This document shows positions 7,601 to 15,302 of a stretch of DNA of 51,121 bases, in pieces. The DNA comes from an uncultured Verrucomicrobia subdivision 3 bacterium (GTDB taxonomy: Bacteria > Verrucomicrobiota > Verrucomicrobiae > Limisphaerales > UBA11358). The notes under the pieces are model-generated. The model did not search any database, had not been told where the DNA came from, and saw only the letters and a list, made by a program, of their open reading frames with translations. The position numbers were made by a program, and so were the translations under genes. The stretch lies in contig CAIXPZ010000221.1 in assembly GCA_903921455.1 (NCBI GenBank), positions 1 to 51,121 on the forward strand. Reading direction: 5' to 3'. Positions within the stretch are counted from its first letter, which is position 1; each line of letters starts with the position of its first letter.

Positions 7601-9220
7601 TTAATGGTCCACTTTGATCAACTTGTCCAATTGATGCACCAATGCCTGGCGGGCCAGTTCGGAGTCATCGTAACCGGTGATGATAATTTCCAAGACTTTC
7701 TGCCCCTGGTTTCCCCGGCCGGCCCACACACCACGGATGAGGTTGAATCGCGCCGACTCGCTGGCCGTGTAGCTGTCCTGGTCCAAACCGGCTTCCCAGT
7801 GGCATTGATACACTTGCAGCGGACCGCTGGAACTCGAAAAAACGTAGTGTCGCATCGGCAATTCCACACCATTGACTTTAATTACCACCAGATCCGGATC
7901 TGCCTGCAATTTCAGACCGCTGGCTGTGATACAAATATCGGGCGTGTGCCGTTTGGCCAGATAACCCGCCACGCGTCCCGGACGCCAGTTGAAATAAAAC
8001 GCCTGCCAACCTGTGCCGTCCGCCTCCTGCCATTGTCCCTTCAGGCCTTGGTCAAAGCGCAACAGGTCATGCTCCTCGGTGGTCAGCGGCAATTCCTTAA
8101 AAGTGGCATTGTCCGTGGGAAGATTCACCGACCAAGAAGGCCCCGGTTTCAACTGCGATTCCCGTACGCGATACCAAAGTTCAGAACCAACTTCAACCGT
8201 CACCAGCCACGCTATCAGAATCAGTCCAAAGCGTTTGATGCGGTTCCAAGCTTTGGCACCTTCGTCGGACGGAACCTCCTCAACCATCGTCACGTTTGTA
8301 GGGTCACTCCGAACCCGCCCGTGATTTAACAACCAGGCTGCCGCCCCCAGCATAGCCGTGCAGAGCAATAAAATGGTCATGCCGGCCTCATCGTGATAGC
8401 TGGCGATGGCTTGAACCCCTTTCTTCGCCGCAATCCAAGTGAGCAGCGAGGCGCGGCACAAGTTCAACAACATCGCCAGAATAAAACCGATGGGAATCAG
8501 CAACAGTCGTCGCCCCCAGCCGAATAAATAAAATTCTCCCAGGAAGAGTGAAATCATGAGGCTGGATTGAAACGACCGGATGCCACTACAGGCGTCATTG
8601 ATGCCGACTGTTCCCGTGCTCACTTGAATCAGGTTGCCGTGCTGAATCGCCGGCACGTTAAGGATGCCCAACACCTCCACCACCAGCGAGGCGTTCAGCC
8701 GGCTCAATCCTTGAATGATCGGCGCTTCCATCAACGTCGGCCACGGAATCGCCACCAAAAAGAAAGCGATGGGAAAGGCACCTTGTCTCAACCAACTTTT
8801 ACCACCAGCGAGATATACCGCGTAAAGCGTCAGGCCAATAATCTCGATGCCGAGCAACCATTGAATCGGCCGCCACTCCGGAGTGGCTTCTTCGATCAGC
8901 CGTGCCGGCAGATAAAGAAACGCCAGCAAGGCGCAGAGCAGCACTGCCAGCCAGGGATTCCCAGCCAGCGCGGCGTGTCTCTGGCCGCGCATATTTTGCC
9001 AGCGCCGCAGCAGCAAGCCAATCACCAGCAGCGGAACCACCAAGCCGTAGCTGTATTGCGGATTCGTGGACCATTCCAAACGGAGATTATCAATCAGCCG
9101 AAACCACAGATAACCCAAAGGCAAAACCACCCAGACCCATTTGAGGATGCAATGATGCTTCATTGGTTGTCCCGACGAACAGGTGCTGGCCGCAGTGGAT
9201 GCTTCTTCAGACTTGGGCAT
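7601..9220 (-). CDS. xrt: Exosortase fused to an EpsI-type domain
   Basis: 539 residues. Residues about 27-300 form a polytopic exosortase/archaeosortase core with the cysteine-protease-like triad: Cys211 in NDACSGIRS, Arg256 in NLCRAS and His276 in SYHDEAG. The C-terminal part (about 330-535, starting with a further membrane helix) resembles EpsI/DUF3485, often a separate gene or a fusion partner of exosortases. Exosortases process PEP-CTERM tails of exported proteins, and a gene with such a tail is at 1907-2587. The start at 9220 has AGGGAGA a few bases upstream; the internal Met20 is less well supported. The gene is embedded between WcaF-like and GT4 genes in the exopolysaccharide operon, as in other exosortase loci. 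The exact exosortase subtype cannot be assigned by eye. Confidence 0.95.
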   Translation of the reverse strand: MPKSEEASTAASTCSSGQPMKHHCILKWVWVVLPLGYLWFRLIDNLRLEWSTNPQYSYGLVVPLLVIGLLLRRWQNMRGQRHAALAGNPWLAVLLCALLAFLYLPARLIEEATPEWRPIQWLLGIEIIGLTLYAVYLAGGKSWLRQGAFPIAFFLVAIPWPTLMEAPIIQGLSRLNASLVVEVLGILNVPAIQHGNLIQVSTGTVGINDACSGIRSFQSSLMISLFLGEFYLFGWGRRLLLIPIGFILAMLLNLCRASLLTWIAAKKGVQAIASYHDEAGMTILLLCTAMLGAAAWLLNHGRVRSDPTNVTMVEEVPSDEGAKAWNRIKRFGLILIAWLVTVEVGSELWYRVRESQLKPGPSWSVNLPTDNATFKELPLTTEEHDLLRFDQGLKGQWQEADGTGWQAFYFNWRPGRVAGYLAKRHTPDICITASGLKLQADPDLVVIKVNGVELPMRHYVFSSSSGPLQVYQCHWEAGLDQDSYTASESARFNLIRGVWAGRGNQGQKVLEIIITGYDDSELARQALVHQLDKLIKVDH

Positions 9221-9241
9221 ATTGGTCTCCCTAAATTGCGT

Positions 9242-9853
9242 TCAAGAAAGGATGCGCGGCTTCACTAAAACGGCGGGGTTGCCCCGGTATATACCATGGG
9301 CGGCAAGGTCTTTGGTGGCTACGGAACCCGCCGTCAAAACAGCGTGAGAACCAACCGTCACTCCCGGCCCGACCCAGCAACCAGCCCCAAGCCAGGCTCC
9401 GTCTTCCAGTATTATCGGCCGCGTGATTAAATCAAACCGGTTGCTTTTGTAATCATGGCTGCCGGTGCAAAGAAAAGCGCGCTGCGAAATGCAGACGTTA
9501 TTGCCGATAGTCACGCGTTCCAGATTCAGCAACCAGCATTCCTCGCCGAGCCAGACGTGGTCGCCCACGGTCAGCTTCCACGGGAAAGTAATTTTAACCT
9601 GGGGCTTGATGGTGACATGGCAACCCATGTTGGCCCCAAAGGCGCGCAGCACCGCGCGTTTCAGGGCGGAGAAACTAAACGGACACAATCGAAATAATAT
9701 CAAGCTCACCACCAGCCAAAGACCTTCTTTCACCACCCCGGCTCCACGGTCAAATCGACCTGGAGTATAACGCGACAAATCCACGGCCAGCGGCCGACCT
9801 GGCGCCGCAGCGCCGGACTGGGCACGGCCAATGTTGGATTGCGGTTCACTCAT
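9242..9853 (-). CDS. WcaF-like hexapeptide-repeat acetyltransferase
   Basis: 203 residues. The N-terminal segment (VDLSRYTPGRFDRG... LWLVVSLILF) is the signature of putative colanic-acid acetyltransferases of the WcaF family. It is followed by left-handed beta-helix hexapeptide repeats (ITFPWKLTVGDHVWLGEE, LERVTIGNNVCIS, PIILEDGAWLGAGC, VGPGVTVGSHAVLTAGSV) and the usual ending YRGNPAVLVKPR. The His in GSHDY probably corresponds to the catalytic base. It should O-acetylate a sugar of the exopolysaccharide from acetyl-CoA. It sits 21 bp upstream of the exosortase start. Confidence 0.92.
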   Translation of the reverse strand: MSEPQSNIGRAQSGAAAPGRPLAVDLSRYTPGRFDRGAGVVKEGLWLVVSLILFRLCPFSFSALKRAVLRAFGANMGCHVTIKPQVKITFPWKLTVGDHVWLGEECWLLNLERVTIGNNVCISQRAFLCTGSHDYKSNRFDLITRPIILEDGAWLGAGCWVGPGVTVGSHAVLTAGSVATKDLAAHGIYRGNPAVLVKPRILS

Positions 9854-9889
9854 GTTGAAACCAATAGTAGATGGTTCCGGGCGACGGCT

Positions 9890-11104
9890 TCAAGCATCCA
9901 AGATGCAATCCGGCTTGGCCCCTCCGCCCAAAATCCATGCGTGAACGGATTGCAGCTGGGTGCCAACCCGCAGCCAAGTAAAGCGCTCCCGCACCAAATT
10001 CCGCCCGCAACTTCCCATCGCCAGCCGCTCGGCGCCGGTCGTGCGTCGCAATTCGTTCAAGCCCGCAATCAGACTGGGTTCGTTGGCTTCAACCTTGATT
10101 GCCGCATTCGATTGAAACCCCTCCGGCAAGTTACATTCCGGCGTCATGACGACCGGCTTTGAATTCGCCCACGCCTCCAGCACCACCATCGGCAAGCCCT
10201 CGCTGAACGAAGGCAAAACAAACGCATCGCAATGTTGATAGCAAGCCGCCTTGGCCGCATTGAATTGCGGGCCCAGGAAAATCACACCGGGAAAACTCCG
10301 ACTTGGATTGGCGACACGAACGTCATGCCAAACCAACCCCAGTGCTGTCGCCAACTGCTTCAGTTCTTGCTCGTGTCCGCCCTGATCCCAGCCGGCAATG
10401 GCTAAAATCCATTCTGGTTCCTTGCCGCGATTTTTTTGCACCCGACCCCAAGCTTTGAGCAAATTAACCAAGCCTTTCTTGGGATGGATCCGGCTAAGAA
10501 AGAGCAACACCTTTTTACCCGGCTCAACGAGGCCTTGCCACGGAGGCGCGGTGGGCGTCAGTTCGGCGGGCAGATCAATCCCGTTGGGGATGACGGCAAT
10601 GGCGTTTTTGAGTCCAAGCTGCCGGATGGAATCCGCCTCCGAGGCACACAGCGCGCGCAGACACCGCGCTCCGCGCAGATGCTCGCGCTCGAAGAGTTGA
10701 TAGGCGATCGTTTTTTTCCAGCGTGAATTTTTTAACGCCCACGGGTCCAACATGCCGTGAGGGGAAACAAGATAAGGACAACATTGCAGCCGGCCATAAT
10801 TTTTGGCGGCGATGCTCGGATACAGCCAGAGACCGTGCGTGTGGCAGAGGTCCGGGGCGAAGACTTCCAGTTCCGCAAGAAAACCCGGCGCGCAGCCGAT
10901 GCCGCTCGGCCAACCCGGCAGAAACGCCGCCGCCGGCACCGGATTCCATGCGGACAAATCCGCGGCGGTGTTTTCGTCGCGCAGACCAAAGGCTTTCACC
11001 GCAATGCCGAGTTGGTGCTCCGACTGCGCCAGCCGCAATACCGCATCAAAAAGCCCGCCAGCTTTTCGCGATATCGAAGCGGTGAGATGGGCCGACTTAA
11101 TCAT
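9890..11104 (-). CDS. Glycosyltransferase family 4 (GT-B)
   Basis: 404 residues. It starts MIKSAHLTASISRKAGGLFDAV, the GG-loop start of this GT4 subgroup. THGLWLYPS and SPHGMLDPWAL are characteristic of WcaI/Pel-like members. The donor half has IPNGIDLP, LLFLSRIHPKKGLVNLLKAW and SFSEGLPMVVLEAWA, the E-x7-E motif that binds the nucleotide sugar. It is cytoplasmic and membrane-associated, acting on a lipid-linked glycan. It lies 41 bp after the preceding GT4 gene and 36 bp before the acetyltransferase gene. Confidence 0.93.
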   Translation of the reverse strand: MIKSAHLTASISRKAGGLFDAVLRLAQSEHQLGIAVKAFGLRDENTAADLSAWNPVPAAAFLPGWPSGIGCAPGFLAELEVFAPDLCHTHGLWLYPSIAAKNYGRLQCCPYLVSPHGMLDPWALKNSRWKKTIAYQLFEREHLRGARCLRALCASEADSIRQLGLKNAIAVIPNGIDLPAELTPTAPPWQGLVEPGKKVLLFLSRIHPKKGLVNLLKAWGRVQKNRGKEPEWILAIAGWDQGGHEQELKQLATALGLVWHDVRVANPSRSFPGVIFLGPQFNAAKAACYQHCDAFVLPSFSEGLPMVVLEAWANSKPVVMTPECNLPEGFQSNAAIKVEANEPSLIAGLNELRRTTGAERLAMGSCGRNLVRERFTWLRVGTQLQSVHAWILGGGAKPDCILDA

Positions 11105-11145
11105 TTCAAAATATGAGGCCTAGCCGGCCGGCGCCCGCCGCCGGC

Positions 11146-12405
11146 TCACCGGCGCAACAGCAGCCGCAGTAACAGCCAGTCCAGCGCACGGGCGCGCGGG
11201 CGTGGATTTTTTAGCGCCACGGCAACAGCGGCCAGCAGGCCATTGGCAAATTGCTCGGGCCCCCAGCCAGAAATAATTCGACCACTGGCGGCCCCAAAGG
11301 CCGGGAGCGGGAAGCTTTCCGCAGCTGTTTTCAAAAACAATTGCGCTAATTCATCCACGTTGTCTGGATCAAATTGAAAACCATTCACGCCCGGCAGAAC
11401 CAAATCCGCCGCACAGCCACAGCGGTTGGAAACCAGCACGGACAGGCCTGATGCCATCGCCTCGTTCACGACCAATCCCCACTGCTCCGTGGTGCTGGGA
11501 TGAACAAACGCTCCGGCCAGCCCAAAATAGACCGGCAGTTCGTCATACTGCTTGAAGCCGGGCAGGTGAATGGAGGCATCGAGACCCAACTCGGAAACCA
11601 ACTGGCGCAACGCCGGTTTGAGCGGACCATCGCCGAGCAGCACCAGCGACCAGATTTCAGTTTTTCCAATTCCGGATTTTTCCGCCCGGTCGCGATAGCT
11701 CGCGTAAGCCTGCAACAGCCGGAAAAGATTCTTTTTCTCGATGAACCGCGCGCTGGCCAGGAAATATTTTCCCGGCAAGCCGTGCTGGCGGCGAAGACCG
11801 GCCGCGTCGGCGCGGGCGGCTTCGGCCTTTTGGCGGAAGTAATCGTTGTCTACGACATCGTAGCCGAGAAAGACGCTTTCGTGAACGAGCCCAAGCTGGA
11901 CGAGATAATCTCCATGTGGTTTGCCGCCAGCCAGGCCGGCTGAATTCAGCCGCACCAGCCGCTTTTTCACCCATTCCTTCCAGCCGACGCGCCGCTCATC
12001 CCAGGCGGTGCTTTCGGACATGATTACCGATGGCGTGCCGGTTTTAGCGCACCACCAAAGTGCGCTCAAGGCGTCGGCGAAGGACCAGCCCGGCACGGCG
12101 ACGACCTGCGGTTTGATATTGTCCAGCGTGCGCCACATTTTTTTGCGCAGTTCCTGCCGCCATTCGCCGGTGTTGGTCTCATGCTCGGTGAGGGTGATGC
12201 GGGTGAACGCCGCCGCGCCCTCGACCTTGTCCCACGCGTATGTGCTCTCCATGCCGCACGCTTCGATGCCCCAGACGGACAGCAACCGGCCGGCGGCGTT
12301 GAGCCGCGCGTGATGGTAGGGGCCAAAGCGCTGGAACAGCACGGCGACGCGCGTGTCCTTTGGCAAGCTGCCGGCGGCGGGAATTGGGGCGAAGAAATTT
12401 TGCAC
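11146..12405 (-). CDS. Glycosyltransferase family 4 (GT-B)
   Basis: The frame stays open leftward of 12405 into the polymerase gene, but that extension (to 12744) is a low-complexity shadow. The domain begins at VAVLFQRFGPYHHARLNAA, so GTG at 12405, 17 bp after the polymerase stop, is the likeliest start (419 residues). The donor half has YFLASARFIEKKNLFRLLQAY, LGDGPLKPALRQL and HPSTTEQWGLVVNEAMASGLSVLVSN, the standard GT4 E-x7-E with following Gly/Ser. No strong Shine-Dalgarno sequence is seen at the GTG, so the exact start is uncertain. It is part of the exopolysaccharide operon. Confidence 0.9.
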   Translation of the reverse strand: MQNFFAPIPAAGSLPKDTRVAVLFQRFGPYHHARLNAAGRLLSVWGIEACGMESTYAWDKVEGAAAFTRITLTEHETNTGEWRQELRKKMWRTLDNIKPQVVAVPGWSFADALSALWWCAKTGTPSVIMSESTAWDERRVGWKEWVKKRLVRLNSAGLAGGKPHGDYLVQLGLVHESVFLGYDVVDNDYFRQKAEAARADAAGLRRQHGLPGKYFLASARFIEKKNLFRLLQAYASYRDRAEKSGIGKTEIWSLVLLGDGPLKPALRQLVSELGLDASIHLPGFKQYDELPVYFGLAGAFVHPSTTEQWGLVVNEAMASGLSVLVSNRCGCAADLVLPGVNGFQFDPDNVDELAQLFLKTAAESFPLPAFGAASGRIISGWGPEQFANGLLAAVAVALKNPRPRARALDWLLLRLLLRR

Positions 12406-12422
12406 GTTCGATGGTTGGCGGT

Positions 12423-13928
12423 TCAGTTTGGCGGGCGTTGAAAATGGTCGCGGCGGACAAAGCCGCCGGAGACACGCCGGGCAAAGGGCATTTTTCCCGC
12501 CGGGGCGGGCTGGGGAATTTTTTGCGGTGGCGCCGATGCGGTTAGGTTGCCCTCCGGCGCGGCCTTGATGATTTGAAAATGTTCCACCCACCAGATGGTC
12601 AGCGCGCCAAAGACAAAGGGATACAGGGTGATGAGCGTGATATCGCGGCCCAGGTTGAAGGTCAGGATAAGGCCGAGGCTGTAAAGCGGCAGCCGGCCGA
12701 GTTGATGCACCGTCAGATCTAGCCGCGCGAGCCAGACAATCCACAAGCTCATCAAAACGGCCGCCGCCGCCGGTCCGAGCACACGGCCGAAATTCACGAC
12801 GCCCTGGCCGATGAAGCCGGTGGAGATGGTGGTGTTGACGCCGCCCTGCGTGTCGAGGGCGTCGCCGTGGCCGCGCGCGATGGCGTAGTCAAGGCCGATG
12901 AGCGGTTTGCCGTGCCAGAGCCCGCGCGGGATGGGATTCACCAGCTCGGCAAAATAACGCTGGCCCCAGTTGACCCGGTAGCGGCCGTTGTCAATGAATG
13001 TGCTGACCCAGCACAATTCCTCAAACATGTTCAAGCCCTCGTTGTGGACCTTTTCCTGCGCGGCGAGGTTCAGTCCCTTGTTGTGAAACGCGGCGGTGAT
13101 GCTCATCGAGGAGCGGTTGGCGATGACGAATTTCATCCAGGTGTTGACCACGACGAAGCACGCGAGCAACACACAAACTTTTTTCCACATCCCGCCGCGA
13201 AGTCGCAGGAACACCCAGCTCAACACGGCGGGCACCGCCATCGCCAGCATCGTGTTGCGCGTGCGGTCGAACACAAACGCCGGCCACGACAGCAGCACGA
13301 ACAGCAGCGCGAGCCGCCGGATGCGCGGCGTGGTCGCCAGCGCCGCCACCACGCCGAACATCGAGGTCGTCAGCAATTGCAGATAGACGGCGATAATGGA
13401 AAACGCATCGAAGCCGGAACCGATGCGTCCATGCGACCACGGGTTGGCTTTGTAGCCTAAAAAGGGGAACAGGTAATAGGGAATTTCACTCTTCAGGAGG
13501 ATCAGCGCGATCGCGAACAGGATGAGCCAGACCGCCGCGCAGCCGGTGAACAGGAGGTTCAACTGTTTTTGGATTTCCGGATAGCCGACGCCGTGATTGA
13601 ACAGCTGGATCACGCCGCTTTTGCGCTGCGTCATCGGGCTGTTGAGTTTTTCGTGCAGCGGCCGCACCGTCATCAGAACCACGAGGATGAACCACGCCAC
13701 CTGCCACCACGCGCCCGTCAGCGTTTCCGGGGCGAACGTCTTGACGTGGTTGTTCGCATAGTCGTTGTAAAATGCGTCGCCGACATACCACGCAGCGGTC
13801 GTGCCGAGCACCGCAAGCAACGGGATGCTGGTGGCGTCGTCCATGCGCCGGAAGGCCGCGAGGCTGCCGCCGACCAGCAGCGCGATTACCACCCAGAACG
13901 AAACGGGAAATATGAACAACAGGTGCAT
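12423..13928 (-). CDS. Wzy-like oligosaccharide repeat-unit polymerase
   Basis: About 501 residues, with about a dozen hydrophobic segments and a large polar loop (about residues 270-380) containing RYRVNWGQRYFAELVNPIPRGLW and GLDYAIARGHG. The loop with NPIPR and the overall topology match O-antigen or polysaccharide repeat-unit polymerases (Wzy/EpsG-like). These join lipid-linked repeat units in the periplasm and are poorly conserved in sequence. It is the only polymerase candidate in the locus, flanked by GT4 genes. GTG at 13931 directly precedes ATG at 13928; the ATG is chosen. Confidence 0.8.
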   Translation of the reverse strand: MHLLFIFPVSFWVVIALLVGGSLAAFRRMDDATSIPLLAVLGTTAAWYVGDAFYNDYANNHVKTFAPETLTGAWWQVAWFILVVLMTVRPLHEKLNSPMTQRKSGVIQLFNHGVGYPEIQKQLNLLFTGCAAVWLILFAIALILLKSEIPYYLFPFLGYKANPWSHGRIGSGFDAFSIIAVYLQLLTTSMFGVVAALATTPRIRRLALLFVLLSWPAFVFDRTRNTMLAMAVPAVLSWVFLRLRGGMWKKVCVLLACFVVVNTWMKFVIANRSSMSITAAFHNKGLNLAAQEKVHNEGLNMFEELCWVSTFIDNGRYRVNWGQRYFAELVNPIPRGLWHGKPLIGLDYAIARGHGDALDTQGGVNTTISTGFIGQGVVNFGRVLGPAAAAVLMSLWIVWLARLDLTVHQLGRLPLYSLGLILTFNLGRDITLITLYPFVFGALTIWWVEHFQIIKAAPEGNLTASAPPQKIPQPAPAGKMPFARRVSGGFVRRDHFQRPPN

Positions 13929-13999
13929 CACAGATGCCGGTCGGAAAGTTTATCGGGGTTGAACGGTCAAAGACAACTGGCGAATCCGCGCGGAAATAT

Positions 14000-15241
14000 T
14001 CATTTCAGCAAATCCGCTTCCAGCCGCATCAGCTTTTCCGCCAGCCGGATCAGCGTGAACTGGCGGGATTTTTCACGCGCCGCCGCCGCCTGCGCCACCA
14101 GCAGGTCCGGCTGAGCAAGGTAACGCCGGAAAGTTTGTGCCAGCGCCGCCGCGTCGCGCGGTGGCACTATGAAGCCATCCGCGCCGTCGGTGACGACCGC
14201 GCCGCAGTTCGGCGTGGCGACGACCGGCAGGCCGTGCGCCATCGCCTCCAGTTGTGTGAGGGCAAAACCGTCCGAGAGCGTCGGCAGCACGAAAACGTCC
14301 GCCTGCCGATACCAGTTGGCGGCCTGGTCGCGGTTGGTGCGGCCGTGAAAGGTCACGTTTTCGGGCGAGGTTTTCATCGCCGTCTCGGAAATGCCAATCG
14401 GGCCGACGACGTCGAAATGGATGTTTTCCTTTGCCAATTGTCGCGCGGCGGCGAGCAGATACTGGATGCCTTTGCGCAAAATCACCTGGCCGAGAAACAG
14501 CACGCGCAACAGAGGGGGAGATTTTCGATTTCTAATTTCCAATTGCCAATGCTCTTCGCCAGCCTCGAAGCATAGCGGGATGACGACCAGCTTTTCGGCG
14601 GACACGCCCTGATGGAGCAAGGCTTGCCGGGAAAACTCCGAATTCACCACAATGCGGTCGGCCAGCGCCCACTCCTGTTCACGCCGGGTGAAATATTCCT
14701 CCGGCACCTGCAAGCTGCGCCCCGCCCAGCCGGGCCAGTTATTTTCCTCCGCGCGGACCAGCTCCACTTCCACGCGGTTGGGATCCATCTGGTTCAGGAC
14801 GCATTTGATTTTTTGGTCGCGGCACCAGGCCAGCGATTCCAGCGCGCCGGTGTCGTAGGCCAAAAAGATGGACCCGTTGTGACAATCCGTCCGGCGTTGC
14901 AACTGTTCGCGAACGCAATTGGAAAACCGCTGGCCGACCTCGATGAAACCACGATAAGGCTCGCCGGCGAATTTCCAGCGCCGGAGCAATTCCCAGCCGA
15001 GCGAATGCAGATTCCATGAGTGGACAAGTCCCGGTTGCCTCACCAAATCAGGATGAAACCGCGCGGCGAGCGGGCGCAGTTTGCCGGCGGCCAGTTTGCG
15101 GGTCATGGGACCGGCCCAGAAATCCGTGTAAAGCGTGGCCAGCCGTCCGTCTTGGTGCAGGGCGCGCGGAATGGCGAAATGCTCGCGCGCCCCGATTTGG
15201 CTGCAAATCCAGGCAGCGGATTTTGACGAACGAGAAGACAT
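14000..15241 (-). CDS. Glycosyltransferase family 4 (GT-B)
   Basis: 413 residues. The acceptor half includes HSWNLHSLGWELLRRW, SIFLAYDTGALESLAW and the loop NQMDPNRVEVELV. The donor half includes VLFLGQVILRKGIQYLLAAARQL, VTFHGRTNRDQAANWYRQADVFVLPTLSDGFALTQLEAMAHGLPVVATPNCG with the E-x7-E region, and ends in FTLIRLAEKL. Around 14516-14562 a short in-frame, A+T-rich stretch encodes HWQLEIRNRKS between the two halves and looks like an insertion (see findings). It lies 61 bp downstream of the beta-helix gene and 68 bp upstream of the polymerase gene. Confidence 0.93.
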   Translation of the reverse strand: MSSRSSKSAAWICSQIGAREHFAIPRALHQDGRLATLYTDFWAGPMTRKLAAGKLRPLAARFHPDLVRQPGLVHSWNLHSLGWELLRRWKFAGEPYRGFIEVGQRFSNCVREQLQRRTDCHNGSIFLAYDTGALESLAWCRDQKIKCVLNQMDPNRVEVELVRAEENNWPGWAGRSLQVPEEYFTRREQEWALADRIVVNSEFSRQALLHQGVSAEKLVVIPLCFEAGEEHWQLEIRNRKSPPLLRVLFLGQVILRKGIQYLLAAARQLAKENIHFDVVGPIGISETAMKTSPENVTFHGRTNRDQAANWYRQADVFVLPTLSDGFALTQLEAMAHGLPVVATPNCGAVVTDGADGFIVPPRDAAALAQTFRRYLAQPDLLVAQAAAAREKSRQFTLIRLAEKLMRLEADLLK

Positions 15242-15302
15242 GGTGGTCAGCCGCTGGTGGCGGCAGACAGTGTTTTTTAGCGGCGCGCAAAATGCGCCGG
15301 AA

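Noticed and set aside
12406..12744. N-terminal extension of the GT4 gene at 11146 to an ATG at 12744
   Set aside because: The extension overlaps the polymerase gene and has an Arg/Pro/Ala-rich shadow composition; the GT-B fold begins after 12405.
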